64,000 nt of DNA from positions 1 to 64,000 of the forward strand of contig JAEYSH010000038.1 of assembly GCA_023434825.1 (NCBI GenBank), given 5' to 3'. Source of the stretch: Methanobacteriota archaeon (lineage in GTDB: Archaea; Methanobacteriota; Methanobacteria; Methanobacteriales; Methanobacteriaceae). Each line of letters begins with the position of its first letter. Position 1 is the stretch's first letter. Below the pieces are notes generated by a model, which was not told where the DNA came from, did no database searches, and was given only the letters and a program-made list of their open reading frames with translations. Of this stretch, positions 1-8,824 are shown one piece after another. The position numbers and the translations under genes were made by a program.

Positions 1-310
1 GACTAATACCTAATAAAGCAATAATGAATCCAAGATACATCGGATTTCGGCTGTATTTGAATAATCCACTATCAATTAATTTATCAGGTTCATCAAATGT
101 ATTTATATTTGTTCCAGCTTTTTGGAATTGATTACTTCCTTTTCTTGAAATAATAAGCCCTATAACTAAAAATATAACTCCAATTAAAGTATATGGATAT
201 CTTAAAATAGCTACTGGCACAATAAAGTTCAAAATAACTGCTAATACCACACAAATTATAAATAGTGTTGGGGGAAGTAGCTTTTTTCGTAATATAATAG
301 CAAGTTTCAT
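1..310 (-). CDS. Isoprenylcysteine carboxyl methyltransferase / PEMT-like membrane methyltransferase (partial)
   Basis: The gene starts at ATG 310 and runs off the left edge, so only about 103 N-terminal residues are visible. They contain two hydrophobic segments (about residues 11-30 and 36-53) and the motif SGLFKYSRNPMYLGF. This is the hallmark of the ICMT/phospholipid N-methyltransferase superfamily, whose members are membrane enzymes that use S-adenosylmethionine. The substrate cannot be read from the sequence. A GGAG ribosome binding site precedes the ATG. The promoter region carries the same 20-bp palindrome found in front of the upstream tetR gene, so the methyltransferase is probably repressed by that TetR protein. 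Confidence 0.75.
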   Translation of the reverse strand, partial: MKLAIILRKKLLPPTLFIICVVLAVILNFIVPVAILRYPYTLIGVIFLVIGLIISRKGSNQFQKAGTNINTFDEPDKLIDSGLFKYSRNPMYLGFIIALLGIS

Positions 311-342
311 TTCATATCTCCATTTGTAAATTATTTAATTTT

Positions 343-362
343 TTAACTAAATGGTTAGTTAA
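343..362. promoter_or_regulatory. TetR operator upstream of the methyltransferase gene
   Basis: This is a perfect inverted repeat, TTAACTAA-ATGG-TTAGTTAA. It lies just downstream of a TATA-like element (TTTATATAT on the minus strand, about 370-378), so it should cover the transcription start. A near copy lies at 969-988 in front of tetR. Assignment to the neighbouring TetR protein is inferred from position and shared sequence. Confidence 0.7.
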
Positions 363-403
363 ACCAGGAAATATATAAATTTTTCCAATTTGAGGAAGTG
401 ACT

Positions 404-964
404 TTATTTATAATGGGAACTCATAAAAGCATCTAAAAAATAATCTAAAGCTTTATCTTGGTCACAGTTGAAATAATTGCACCATTTCTCTTCATAAGCA
501 ATAAATGTAAGAATAGGTATAAACCCCGTGAAAAATTCGTCCATTAAAATTTTTTCTCTTTCGGATTTATCTATTTGTTCAAAATTAACAATTTCAGTTC
601 CAATAGCAATTTCGGCACATTTAAACAGAAAATCATCGCGATTTTCCTTAAATGATTCCATTAAAAGTAAAAGAATAACATTTTTCCTTTCTTTTAGATA
701 CAATAACTCTTTTTTTATTTTTTCCCTCGTATCCACATTATTCTCTTTAAATTCAACTTTTAGATGTTCAATAAGATCTTCTTGAACGTTTTCAAAGATA
801 GAGATTATAATATCTTCTTTACTGTCAAAATAATAATATATAAGTGCTTTATTTACATTAGCTTCCTTAGCAATGCTATCAACGCTAGTACCATCAAAAC
901 CATTCTTAGAAAATAGCTCTTCAGCAACTTTAAGTATTCTATTTTTTGAGCTTTCTTTGGGCAT
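404..964 (-). CDS. TetR/AcrR family transcriptional regulator
   Basis: This 186-residue protein has the typical TetR N-terminal helix-turn-helix. Residues about 8-55 include ILKVAEELFSKNGFDGTSV and NKALIYYYFDSKEDI. The C-terminal part is variable and helical and would bind a ligand that I cannot identify. The start is ATG 964, with no clear ribosome binding site and a TATA-like element only about 25-35 bases upstream, so the transcript may be leaderless. The palindrome at 969-988 sits between TATA and ATG, which implies autorepression. The gene lies directly upstream of the methyltransferase on the same strand. Confidence 0.9.
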   Translation of the reverse strand: MPKESSKNRILKVAEELFSKNGFDGTSVDSIAKEANVNKALIYYYFDSKEDIIISIFENVQEDLIEHLKVEFKENNVDTREKIKKELLYLKERKNVILLLLMESFKENRDDFLFKCAEIAIGTEIVNFEQIDKSEREKILMDEFFTGFIPILTFIAYEEKWCNYFNCDQDKALDYFLDAFMSSHYK

Positions 965-968
965 GTAT

Positions 969-988
969 ATTACTAACTATTTAGTTAA
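969..988. promoter_or_regulatory. TetR operator upstream of tetR
   Basis: The site reads ATTACTAA-CTAT-TTAGTTAA. One half-site is perfect and the other matches 6 of 8 bases of the palindrome at 343-362, with the same 4-base spacer. It lies between the TATA-like element and the ATG of tetR, consistent with autoregulation. Confidence 0.65.
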
Positions 989-1047
989 TATAAAAAATTT
1001 TGTTAAAATTAAAAATTAATTGTAATAAACGTAATTTAAAAAAAAAC

Positions 1048-1698
1048 TTATTTTGTGCACATTTTAACTATGTTTTGAACTGCTTTGGTTTTAACAAGAA
1101 TAGATACTTTTTCTCCCTCATTTAAAATCATGTCATCACGAGGAATAGTAATTTCACCGTTTTTGTAGACAGCGACAATAATATAATCATCAGTAGGGCT
1201 TATATCTCCCACTCTTTTACCAATGACTTTTTTATTTTTCACGGTGATGTCCAGTATCTCCGCATCTCCCTTTCCAATAACAATCAAGTCTGCAACCTTT
1301 GGTCTTGTAATAATTTTTTCAAGGTACCCTGCTGCTGTAAGCTCTGGGCTTATAACATCATCTATACCTACTTTTTTGAATGCTTCTTCGTGATCAGGGT
1401 TACTGAGCCTTGCAATGACCTTTTTAATGTCAAATTGCTTTACAAGTATACATGAAAGAAGATTTGCCTCATCATTACCTGTTGCAGCCACAAAAACATC
1501 TGCATCAGCCACATTAGCCTCTTCCAAAGTTTTTGTATCTGTACCATTTCCACAAATAACTAATGCGTCCAGTTCGGCTGCCGCATTACCACATAAATTA
1601 TCATCATTTTCTATAAGAGTTACATCGTGTCCTCTACTAACTAAATTAGATGCAAGATTTAATCCAACTCTTCCTGCGCCCATTATAACTATATACAC
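1048..1698 (-). CDS. trkA: Trk potassium uptake regulatory subunit TrkA
   Basis: This is the cytoplasmic NAD(H)-binding regulator of the TrkH potassium translocator. The 216-residue length fits single-unit TrkA proteins. The N-terminal Rossmann domain begins with the glycine motif GAGRVG (residues 7-12) and has the acidic LIEND at the end of strand 2. The C-terminal TrkA_C domain spans about 130-216. The start is GTG 1698, chosen because of the preceding GAAGGTG. It lies 164 bases downstream of trkH on the same strand, and together they form a complete uptake system. Confidence 0.93.
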   Translation of the reverse strand: MYIVIMGAGRVGLNLASNLVSRGHDVTLIENDDNLCGNAAAELDALVICGNGTDTKTLEEANVADADVFVAATGNDEANLLSCILVKQFDIKKVIARLSNPDHEEAFKKVGIDDVISPELTAAGYLEKIITRPKVADLIVIGKGDAEILDITVKNKKVIGKRVGDISPTDDYIIVAVYKNGEITIPRDDMILNEGEKVSILVKTKAVQNIVKMCTK

Positions 1699-1861
1699 CT
1701 TTACACCTTCATAAAATTAAATTAGACATTTTAATTTGATTAAGCATAATTATTTAAAGTTACTCAATTATTATTTGAAATATAAACTATTGACTTTCAA
1801 ATATTTCTCATCATAGTATAAAAGGTTTCCCAAAATCCCAACTTTCTTATTTATCAGATAT

Positions 1862-3292
1862 TTATTTAATTATGCTTATTGCAGCACGTATAAGTACAAG
1901 AACCGGTATAATTTCCAGCCTTCCAATCCACATATTGAATATCATTAAAATTTGAGGTATTTGAGGCATGGTTGGAGATACTATGCCCATTGAAAGTCCA
2001 ACACATCCCTGAACTGAACTTATTTCAAATAAAGCATTTAAAGCATCATACCCATACTGCACTAGAACTATCCATGTGATAAATATAAAAGTAAAGTAAA
2101 TAGCTATAAAAGAACCTGCTTCTTTTAGTTCTGTTTCTTTTACCTGTTTTCCAGAAATTCTTTTAGGTATAACTGATCCTTCAGGAGATAAAATTCTCAG
2201 TATTTCCCAATATATACTTTTTAAAACTGTTATAACTCTTATGAGCTTTATTGCCCCTACAGTGGAACCTGCAGCCCCTCCAAGAAGCATTAAGCCTATA
2301 ATCATTATTTTTGCGTATTGTGACCATTCTACCATAATACTTGTTGGTTGAATACTGAAACCAGTTGTTGTAATTGCGGATACTGAGCTAAATACAGCAT
2401 CCATAGATGTAAGATTTGTATTAATGATTATCAGTACAGAAAAAACGAAAGTGAATAAAATTAATGCTTGAAACTGAATATCTCGAATTAAAAATTTAAT
2501 GTTTCCTTTTAAAACCCTATAATGCACAAGGAAACTTGTTGCACCGAGTATCATGATAATCATAGCCACAATATCGATCATATAACTGTTATATGCTGCT
2601 ATACTATTATTTTTAACAGACATACCGCCCGTTGCTATGGCTGTCATTGTTTGATTTATCGAGTCAAAAATAGGCATTCCCACAATTATGAATAAAATAA
2701 TTCCTGCTGCAGTGTAAATTAAATATATCCACCATATAGTTTTTACTGTATTAGCAATACTGGGTCTTATCCTTTCTTCACGTGCTTCAGATTTATATAA
2801 TCTTGCTGCAGCAGTTCCAGGACGTATTAAAATCCCAATAACTACAATAACAACTCCAAGTCCTCCAATCCATTGCTCAATACTTCTTAAAAATAAAATC
2901 GATTTTGGAAGGGATTCAACATCAGGAAAAATTGTCATTCCAGTTCCAGTCCAAGCAGACATACTTTCATAATATGCATTTAAAAAGCTTATATGGGTTG
3001 CTTGGGTTAATATTAAACCTCCAATAAGTGCTGCCCAAAGCCATGCTATTGCTGCAATCATCATCCCATGTTTGAGTCGAATATTATGGCTTTGACCTTC
3101 AAAAATTCTTCTAAATCCAAGTCCTATTAATATAGAAAACACTGAGGGGAGGAAAAATGAAATATAATTAGTTTCACCATAAATTAAAGCGACTAAAATA
3201 GGTATTAAAGTTACAACTCCAATACCCACCATTATTAAACCTAGCTGCTCGCCTATAATATAAAGATCACGTTTTCTAAACTGGCCAATCAT
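1862..3292 (-). CDS. trkH: Potassium uptake protein TrkH/KtrB family
   Basis: This is the membrane pore-forming subunit of the Trk/Ktr K+ uptake system. It has 476 residues and about ten hydrophobic segments. The four P-loop-like filter segments are visible: AWTGTGMT near residue 112, AIATGGMS near 218, AITTTGFS near 306 and VQGCVGLS near 429. The length matches TrkH. It precedes trkA in the same direction. There is no obvious ribosome binding site directly at the ATG, and the upstream 187-base gap is AT-rich. Confidence 0.93.
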   Translation of the reverse strand: MIGQFRKRDLYIIGEQLGLIMVGIGVVTLIPILVALIYGETNYISFFLPSVFSILIGLGFRRIFEGQSHNIRLKHGMMIAAIAWLWAALIGGLILTQATHISFLNAYYESMSAWTGTGMTIFPDVESLPKSILFLRSIEQWIGGLGVVIVVIGILIRPGTAAARLYKSEAREERIRPSIANTVKTIWWIYLIYTAAGIILFIIVGMPIFDSINQTMTAIATGGMSVKNNSIAAYNSYMIDIVAMIIMILGATSFLVHYRVLKGNIKFLIRDIQFQALILFTFVFSVLIIINTNLTSMDAVFSSVSAITTTGFSIQPTSIMVEWSQYAKIMIIGLMLLGGAAGSTVGAIKLIRVITVLKSIYWEILRILSPEGSVIPKRISGKQVKETELKEAGSFIAIYFTFIFITWIVLVQYGYDALNALFEISSVQGCVGLSMGIVSPTMPQIPQILMIFNMWIGRLEIIPVLVLIRAAISIIK

Positions 3293-3478
3293 TGATATCG
3301 TTTTTAATAATGTTCAACAATGCTTATAAATTTAATTGTTAATACAACAAAAGGATAATATCTTCATTTTAAAGTATTGAAGAGAAATTAAACAATAAAC
3401 AACAAATTATGTCCCATTTATTAAAAATATGAAATTTTGAAAATAAATTAAATAGGTTAAAAACCTATTTTCCAACAA

Positions 3479-4240
3479 TTATTCCTCTGATTTAATGAAA
3501 TCCTTTAATTCACGAATTGTTGACATGAATTGGGCCGGGAATATTATGGTTGAATTTTTCTCGCTTGCAATTTCATTTAAAACCTGTAAATTCCTTAATT
3601 GAAGCGCTACAGGATGTGCTTCTATTACATCTGCTGCTTCTCCAAGTTTTGCTGCAGACAAAAATTCACCTTCTGAAGCGATGATTTTTGCTCTTTTATC
3701 CCTTTCAGCTTCTGCTTGCCTTGCCATTGCCCTTTGCATAGTTTCAGGAAGCTTAATATCCTTAATCTCCACAGCAGTGATTTGAACTCCCCATGGTTCG
3801 CTGTGTTTATCAATTATTTCCTTAATTTTTTCATTTATCCGTGTGGTTGAAGATAAAACCTCATCTAAAAGGAATTGGCCTATTACATTTCTCATGGTAG
3901 TCTGTGCAATCTGATTAACTGCCCTGTTGTAATTTTCAATAGCTACAACCGCATTGTATGCATCAGTCACTTTAAAATATGCAACAGCAGCAACATCTAT
4001 TGAAACGTTATCTTGAGTAATTATGTTCTGTGATGGGATTGGCATTGTCACAATTCTATAAGAGACTTTAACCATCCTATCAACTACAGGTATAATAAGA
4101 CGTAAACCTGGTTCTTTTACCCCAATAACTCTTCCAACTCTAAATACAACTCCTTTCTCATATTGGTTTACTATACGTATTGAAAGTCCTAAAATAATTA
4201 GAACTATAATTCCAACAATAATAAGAGATATCCAGTCCAT
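3479..4240 (-). CDS. Slipin / stomatin-like SPFH (band 7) protein
   Basis: This is a membrane-associated scaffold protein of the SPFH family. Its 253 residues comprise one N-terminal transmembrane segment (about 4-24), then the slipin signature [14 protein letters not shown]. An SPFH core follows to about residue 180, and an alanine/glutamate-rich helical region ([21 protein letters not shown]) would drive oligomerisation. The gene starts at ATG 4240 after a GAGG motif. Slipins are often co-transcribed with an NfeD-type protein, but no such gene is adjacent here. The function of archaeal slipins remains unclear. Confidence 0.92.
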   Translation of the reverse strand: MDWISLIIVGIIVLIILGLSIRIVNQYEKGVVFRVGRVIGVKEPGLRLIIPVVDRMVKVSYRIVTMPIPSQNIITQDNVSIDVAAVAYFKVTDAYNAVVAIENYNRAVNQIAQTTMRNVIGQFLLDEVLSSTTRINEKIKEIIDKHSEPWGVQITAVEIKDIKLPETMQRAMARQAEAERDKRAKIIASEGEFLSAAKLGEAADVIEAHPVALQLRNLQVLNEIASEKNSTIIFPAQFMSTIRELKDFIKSEE

Positions 4241-4708
4241 TTATTAACCTCCATATAAAATTCAGTTTTACAAATTTTATTAAAGGTATTATGTGTATAC
4301 TGCCTATTAAATATGAAGTTAATTTATTAAAAAAACGGATGATTAGGCTTGTTTTTAGTTAATATTAGCCCACATAAAATTAAGGTTCAATAGTTTACTG
4401 AATTAATAAAAAAAATTTTATTCAAGTATGAATTAAAATAATAGAAAATAGAGTTAATAGTCTTAAATAAATTGTAAATGTTTTTATAATGAAGAAAATT
4501 TATATTATTCTTGAATTTAGGCAAAAATAAAGTCAATTTCAGTTAATAAAAGACTTCTAATTTATAGATTTAAAATAGCTAATATATGCAAAAAAAATAA
4601 AAAATAGATTTAATGTATAAATCAAATGCTTGGATAACTTCCAAGGGGAGTATAAAAATTTAAGAAATATGAATAAATTCGTAAACTTAAATTTAATTTA
4701 AAACAAAC
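4241..4708. other. Intergenic region without a recognised gene
   Basis: About 470 AT-rich bases separate the slipin gene from the TRAM gene. I find no open frame with a ribosome binding site and no tRNA or box C/D element. The only structure seen is a weak 5-bp stem (CTTGG/CCAAG, 4629-4645). Confidence 0.5.
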
Positions 4709-4969
4709 TTATTCAACAATTTCTTCAGTTTCGCCTTCAACTATGTCAGCAAATCCAAAGTTCCTTCTTGTTGAATTAATTTTAATTTTAACTTCATCTC
4801 CGAGCTTGGCGCCTGAAACGAATACTACGTATCCTTCGATTCTTGCGATTCCGTCGCCATCTCTTCCTACATCTTCAATTTTAACATCGTATTCTTCGCC
4901 TACGTTGATAGGTGAAGAAGGTCCTCTATTATCTGAGAAATTATCTCTACCATAATTATTTCTAAACAA
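4709..4969 (-). CDS. TRAM-domain RNA-binding protein (likely TTG start)
   Basis: The TRAM domain spans roughly the last 65 residues, from INVGEEYDVKIEDVGRDGDGIARIEGY onwards. Small archaeal TRAM proteins are RNA-binding and act as cold-shock-type RNA chaperones. The longest open frame begins at ATG 5008. I prefer TTG 4969, which gives MFRNNYGRD, is 86 residues long and is preceded by GGATGTGATG, a good archaeal ribosome binding site. The 13 codons between the two starts are occupied by a perfect hairpin and show no homology I recognise. The N-terminal RNN/GRD/NRG stretch is basic and disordered, as expected for an RNA chaperone. Confidence 0.85.
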   Translation of the reverse strand: MFRNNYGRDNFSDNRGPSSPINVGEEYDVKIEDVGRDGDGIARIEGYVVFVSGAKLGDEVKIKINSTRRNFGFADIVEGETEEIVE

Positions 4970-4983
4970 TTCATCACATCCTA

Positions 4984-5005
4984 ATAAGCCAGACAACTGG
5001 CTTAT
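4984..5005 (-). promoter_or_regulatory. Perfect 9-bp hairpin at the 5' end of the TRAM-gene mRNA
   Basis: On the minus strand ATAAGCCAG-TTGT-CTGGCTTAT forms a 9-bp stem with a 4-base loop. A TATA-like element (TTTATATG, about 5027-5034) places the transcription start close to 5005. The hairpin would therefore be the very first part of the transcript, upstream of the GGATGTGATG ribosome binding site and the TTG start. Confidence 0.55.
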
Positions 5006-5099
5006 CATAGTCTTTATTTTGAAGACATATAAAGGTATGTTTTTTACAAAATTTCAAATTTGATCATTTTTTATAAAATTAAACACATAAACTAATGAT

Positions 5100-5582
5100 A
5101 TGATTGGAATAATGTCAGATTCACATGACAATTTAGATGCCATAAAAAAGGCAGTTAAAGCATTTAATGATGCAGAAGTAAATCTTGTGATACATGCCGG
5201 AGATATGATATCTCCATTCACTTCTAAAGAAATTAAAAAGTTGAATTGTGACTTTAAAGCTGTTTTTGGAAATAATGACGGGGAAAGAGATGGTTTAAGG
5301 GTTTTCTTTAAAGGTATATGCTATCAAGATGACTTTCAAGAACTTGAAATAGAGGGAAAGAAATATGCAGTAATTCACGGCACTAATGAAGATGTTGTAG
5401 ATGCACTAGTAAAAAGCGAGAAATATGATGTAGTTATAAGAGGGCATACTCATAAATTAGAAGTAAAAGAAGGAAAATGTATGATGGTTAATCCTGGAGA
5501 AACCTGCGGATACTTATCAGGCAAACAAACTGTAATATTATTAAATCCCAATGATTTAAGCTACCAAACAATTTTTCTTTAA
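5100..5582 (+). CDS. Metallophosphoesterase, YfcE/MJ0936 family
   Basis: This is a calcineurin-like phosphodiesterase of the small YfcE/MJ0936 family, 160 residues long. All metal-site motifs are present: SDSHDN (residues 6-11), HAGD (about 33-36), GNND (about 59-62), and IHGTN followed by GHTH near residue 117. MJ0936 cleaves phosphodiesters in vitro, but the physiological substrate is unknown. The gene starts at ATG 5100 without a strong ribosome binding site and is followed after 35 bases by the flippase-like gene. Confidence 0.9.
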   Translation: MIGIMSDSHDNLDAIKKAVKAFNDAEVNLVIHAGDMISPFTSKEIKKLNCDFKAVFGNNDGERDGLRVFFKGICYQDDFQELEIEGKKYAVIHGTNEDVVDALVKSEKYDVVIRGHTHKLEVKEGKCMMVNPGETCGYLSGKQTVILLNPNDLSYQTIFL

Positions 5583-5617
5583 TGATTGATAATGTTTTAA
5601 TAAGGTTAGGCGTCTAA

Positions 5618-6634
5618 ATGAAATATAAACCATTCATTCTTTTAATAATTGGAATTGGAATTCTAATTGGCATGATATTATTTATCGGGCCTGGAAATAT
5701 AGAAGAAGCCATTAAACTCGCCAACCCATGGTTCGTTATCCTTGCAGTTATTATACAATTTATTGTTTATGGATTGTGGACATGGAGATGGTCCATAAAT
5801 ATTAAATCAGTAGGCCTTTCTGTTAAAAAGATACATGTTTTTCCCATGCTCATGGTTGGATTAGCCATCAATAACCTGACTCCAAGTGCAAGAGGCGGTG
5901 GAGAACCCATAAGAGGGTATATTTTAAGTAAATATTCCAATTCTACATTTGAAAAATCATTTGCAACAGTTATTGCAGATAGAGGGCTTGATACATTTCC
6001 ATTCATTGTTTTAGCAGTCATAACCATAGTTGCAGCAATTTTTTATCTGAATTTACCAGATTATGCCATTTATTCGTTGATAATTGCTGTTTCAGCATTA
6101 GTTGTTGTATTTTTTATTGCGCTTTATATGTCTTTTAACCTTGAATTTGGGCGCAAAGTTTCTTTATGGCTAGTAAAAATAATTAAAAGGTTTTCTAAAA
6201 AAGATCAAAGTAAATTAGAAGAAAATGCATTAAAAGCAATTCATGGTTTTCAAAAAAGCATGCGTACCATGGTAAAAGATAGAAAAGTACTGTTCCAGGG
6301 CCTTCCAATTTCATTTGCAATCTGGATTTTGGAAATAATAAGAGTATATATAATATTTTCGGCATTTAACGTTGACGTGTCTCTTTTAGTAATTGCAGAA
6401 GTCTTTATAATATCCACCTTAATTGGGCTTGTTCCACTTCTTCCCGGAGGTTTAGGAGCTGTTGATGGAATAATGATAGTTCTATTTTCAGCAGCAGGAG
6501 TTCCACCCTCAATAAGCGCAGCTGCAACAATTGTAGAAAGGCTAATATCATTCTGGATGACTTCAATTATAGGCATAGCGCTTCTACCATACTTTGGAAC
6601 TAGTGTAGTTGAAAGGATTACTAAAGATACTTAG
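5618..6634 (+). CDS. Lysylphosphatidylglycerol synthase TM-region (UPF0104) family membrane protein
   Basis: This 338-residue integral membrane protein has about eight hydrophobic segments and belongs to the LPG_synthase_TM/UPF0104 family. Family landmarks are the NNLTPSARGGGEPIRGY segment (about residues 84-100) and a late PLLPGGLGAVDGIM motif (about 275-288). In bacteria this domain flips aminoacylated lipids. The archaeal stand-alone versions, which lack the cytosolic aminoacyl-transferase domain, have unknown substrates, possibly lipid or polyprenol intermediates. It is probably co-transcribed with the phosphoesterase. Confidence 0.88.
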   Translation: MKYKPFILLIIGIGILIGMILFIGPGNIEEAIKLANPWFVILAVIIQFIVYGLWTWRWSINIKSVGLSVKKIHVFPMLMVGLAINNLTPSARGGGEPIRGYILSKYSNSTFEKSFATVIADRGLDTFPFIVLAVITIVAAIFYLNLPDYAIYSLIIAVSALVVVFFIALYMSFNLEFGRKVSLWLVKIIKRFSKKDQSKLEENALKAIHGFQKSMRTMVKDRKVLFQGLPISFAIWILEIIRVYIIFSAFNVDVSLLVIAEVFIISTLIGLVPLLPGGLGAVDGIMIVLFSAAGVPPSISAAATIVERLISFWMTSIIGIALLPYFGTSVVERITKDT

Positions 6635-6738
6635 CAAAGTGAAATTAATTTCTAATTTTTTATTAATAAATTACTTTTACAAAAATTAAATAGAAAAGTA
6701 TATACTATTTCCAAATCTACCATCAAACGGTGATAATC

Positions 6739-7632
6739 ATGGAATTAAACGGTGTAGAAATAGAAGATACATTTGCAGAAGCATTCGGTATACAGGTTTC
6801 AAGAATTCTTGTAACTGCAGCAACCAAAAAACTAGCAAAAATAGCAGCAACTGAAGCAACAGGTTACGGAACTTCAGTTATAGGTTGTCCTGCAGAAGCA
6901 GGTATTGATAGTTATGTTCCTCCAGAAGAAACTCCTGACGGAAGGCCAGGTTACATAATAATGATCTGCAATATGTCCAAGAAAAAGCTTGATCATGAAT
7001 TATTAGAACGTGTGGGTATGTGTGTCCTCACTGCTGCTACAACTGCAGCTTTTGATGCTCTCGATGATGAAGAAGAGAAATTAAATGTTGGATTTAAATT
7101 AAAATTCTTCGGTGACGGTTTTGAAAAAGAATTAGACATCGACGGAAGAACTGTTTACTCCATCCCAATTATGTCCGGTGACTTTTTAGTTGAAGGAGAA
7201 TTTGGTATTAAATCAGGAGTAGCCGGTGGAAACTTCTTTATAATGGGTGACAGCCAATCCTCAGCATTAATTGCTGCTGAAGCTGCTGTTGACGCTATCG
7301 ATGCTATTGAAGGAGCTATAACACCATTCCCTGGCGGAGTAGTTGCATCTGGTTCAAAGGTTGGATCAAACAAGTACAAATTCTTAGGTGCATCCACCAA
7401 TGAAAAAATGTGTGTAACACTTAAAGATGAAGTTGAAGACAGTGACATTCCTGCAGACGTAAATGGTGTTTACGAAATCGTTATTGACGGTATAAATGAA
7501 GAAGTCGTTAAAGAAGCAATGAAAGTAGGAATTGAAGCAGCTGTTAAAGTTCCAGGTGTTTTAAAAATAAGCGCTGGAAACTTCGGCGGAAACCTTGGTG
7601 CATATAAAATAAATCTCCACGATCTATTTTAA
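6739..7632 (+). CDS. ftr: Formylmethanofuran-tetrahydromethanopterin formyltransferase
   Basis: This enzyme transfers the formyl group from formylmethanofuran to tetrahydromethanopterin, the second step of CO2 reduction to methane. The start ATG 6739 follows GGTGAT (6729-6734) and gives 297 residues, the usual Ftr length. Family-typical stretches run throughout: [49 protein letters not shown] and [12 protein letters not shown]. The gene stands alone here, away from fmd/fwd genes. Methanobacteriales often carry two Ftr paralogues. From memory the sequence differs noticeably from the canonical M. thermautotrophicus enzyme, so this may be the second copy. A TATA element (about 6696-6706) implies a very short leader. 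Confidence 0.92.
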   Translation: MELNGVEIEDTFAEAFGIQVSRILVTAATKKLAKIAATEATGYGTSVIGCPAEAGIDSYVPPEETPDGRPGYIIMICNMSKKKLDHELLERVGMCVLTAATTAAFDALDDEEEKLNVGFKLKFFGDGFEKELDIDGRTVYSIPIMSGDFLVEGEFGIKSGVAGGNFFIMGDSQSSALIAAEAAVDAIDAIEGAITPFPGGVVASGSKVGSNKYKFLGASTNEKMCVTLKDEVEDSDIPADVNGVYEIVIDGINEEVVKEAMKVGIEAAVKVPGVLKISAGNFGGNLGAYKINLHDLF

Positions 7633-7662
7633 ACTTTAAAGTGCTTTAAATTTTTTAGAATA

Positions 7663-7702
7663 CTGTAAAATCTATTTTACAGGATTTTTTATTTTTATTT
7701 TT
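7663..7702 (+). terminator. Hairpin terminator after ftr
   Basis: CTGTAAAA-TCTA-TTTTACAG (7663-7682) is a perfect 8-bp stem with a 4-base loop. It is followed at once by a long T-rich tract, about 30 bases after the ftr stop codon. Confidence 0.8.
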
Positions 7703-7890
7703 ACCTTTATTTAGTTTTCTGGATTAAAAACCTGCAAAAATAGTTTATTTTAGTTAAATCTATTATTTTTAACAATTTTATTAAATTGAAATAATTAAAA
7801 TCAAAATTTATAAATAAGTTAATACCAATTATATTCAATTTGTAAATATATATCTTTGAATTACTCTATAACTTTTTATGAAGGGATTCA

Positions 7891-8619
7891 ATGGCCTATC
7901 TGGTATGCGATAAGTGTAAGGGATATTACAAACTTCAAATTGGAGAATCTATACTTGATTTTGAAGAATGTGAATGTGGCGGTGATTTAAGGCAAGTAGA
8001 CACCTTAGACATCCCATTTAATAAACAGAGAGTTAAAACTATAATTGAAACATTTAAAAACAATTATGAGTCTTCAAATGAAGAATCCCAATATAAAAAT
8101 GGAACTCCCAAACTTAGCATTAGTGTCGATTATGCAGATGGCATAAATAGGCTATTTAAAGATGATAAATCCTCAAATAAACCTTCTAATTCTAAAATAC
8201 GAAAATCTGCCTTAAAAGAAGTCGCATTAATTTCAGAACTCTACAATTTTGATTATATAGATCCAATTAATAGCGAAACAACATTGGAAATTATCGAAAT
8301 AATTGCAGAGAACGTTTACAACGGCAAAGGAATAATTGATGCTGCTAATGAAATAACTTCCAGAACATCTCTAGAATACGATGATGCATTACACATAAGC
8401 CATAATGAAATAAGTAGAATAAAAAACCTTGCAAACTGGTATGTTCACAAAGGTCATGGATACAATTATTTTAAAATATCCAAACCACTTAATGCATGTG
8501 AAAAATGCAAAAAAACCTATGATAATATAATATTTACCATGGAACAGGTTGAAATGTTGCCTCCGCTTCATGATCTATGCAAATGTAATACTATTTTTTT
8601 AAAAAATAAAATAAAATAA
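7891..8619 (+). CDS. Zinc-ribbon protein with phage head-morphogenesis-like C-terminus
   Basis: I do not recognise a named family for the whole 242-residue protein. The N-terminus is a zinc ribbon (C6, C9, C27, C29). A polar linker of about residues 50-105 follows. The C-terminal third has a helix with an N-E-x2-R-I-K-N pattern (172-179), then C203-x2-C206, then PPLH (224-227) and C230-x-C232. The order helix, CxxC, PPLHxxCxC is the layout of the Mu gpF/SPP1 gp7-type minor head protein domain (PF04233). No other phage genes are nearby, so this may be a domesticated domain. The start is ATG 7891 after AAGGGATTC. Confidence 0.6.
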   Translation: MAYLVCDKCKGYYKLQIGESILDFEECECGGDLRQVDTLDIPFNKQRVKTIIETFKNNYESSNEESQYKNGTPKLSISVDYADGINRLFKDDKSSNKPSNSKIRKSALKEVALISELYNFDYIDPINSETTLEIIEIIAENVYNGKGIIDAANEITSRTSLEYDDALHISHNEISRIKNLANWYVHKGHGYNYFKISKPLNACEKCKKTYDNIIFTMEQVEMLPPLHDLCKCNTIFLKNKIK

Positions 8620-8621
8620 AA

Positions 8622-8801
8622 TTAATCTTTAAAAATATATCCGCATTCTGAACAACGGTATTTGCCCTCTTTAGACCTAAAGCCTGTAGAAGATTTATGT
8701 TGAGGTCCCCCAACAACTCCAACTGTTCCAGAATCCTTTAAAATATTTTTATCTTTACATCCACATTTAGGGCATTTTTTGTTTAATTCTTCTGATTTCA
8801 T
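8622..8801 (-). CDS. Small zinc-ribbon protein
   Basis: This 59-residue protein has two CxxC knuckles, KCPKCGCK near residues 9-16 and RCSECGY near 49-55, separated by a glycine- and serine-rich middle. That makes a single rubredoxin-like zinc ribbon. The start ATG 8801 has a good GAGGTAAT ribosome binding site. It lies on the strand opposite the preceding gene and just upstream of the K+ channel gene's 3' end region. The function is unknown. Such ribbons usually bind nucleic acid or proteins. Confidence 0.75.
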   Translation of the reverse strand: MKSEELNKKCPKCGCKDKNILKDSGTVGVVGGPQHKSSTGFRSKEGKYRCSECGYIFKD

Positions 8802-8824
8802 TTTATTACCTCATTCTTCATTAA

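Noticed and set aside
3625..3813. Open frame within the slipin gene on the same strand
   Set aside because: It overlaps the well-supported slipin frame completely and shows no protein family.
4629..4645. Hairpin CTTGG/CCAAG as a terminator
   Set aside because: The stem is only 5 bp and has no adjacent T-tract in a useful position.
7891..8619. A prophage around the phage-like gene
   Set aside because: Neighbours are ftr and a K+ channel; no integrase, portal, terminase or att site was seen.
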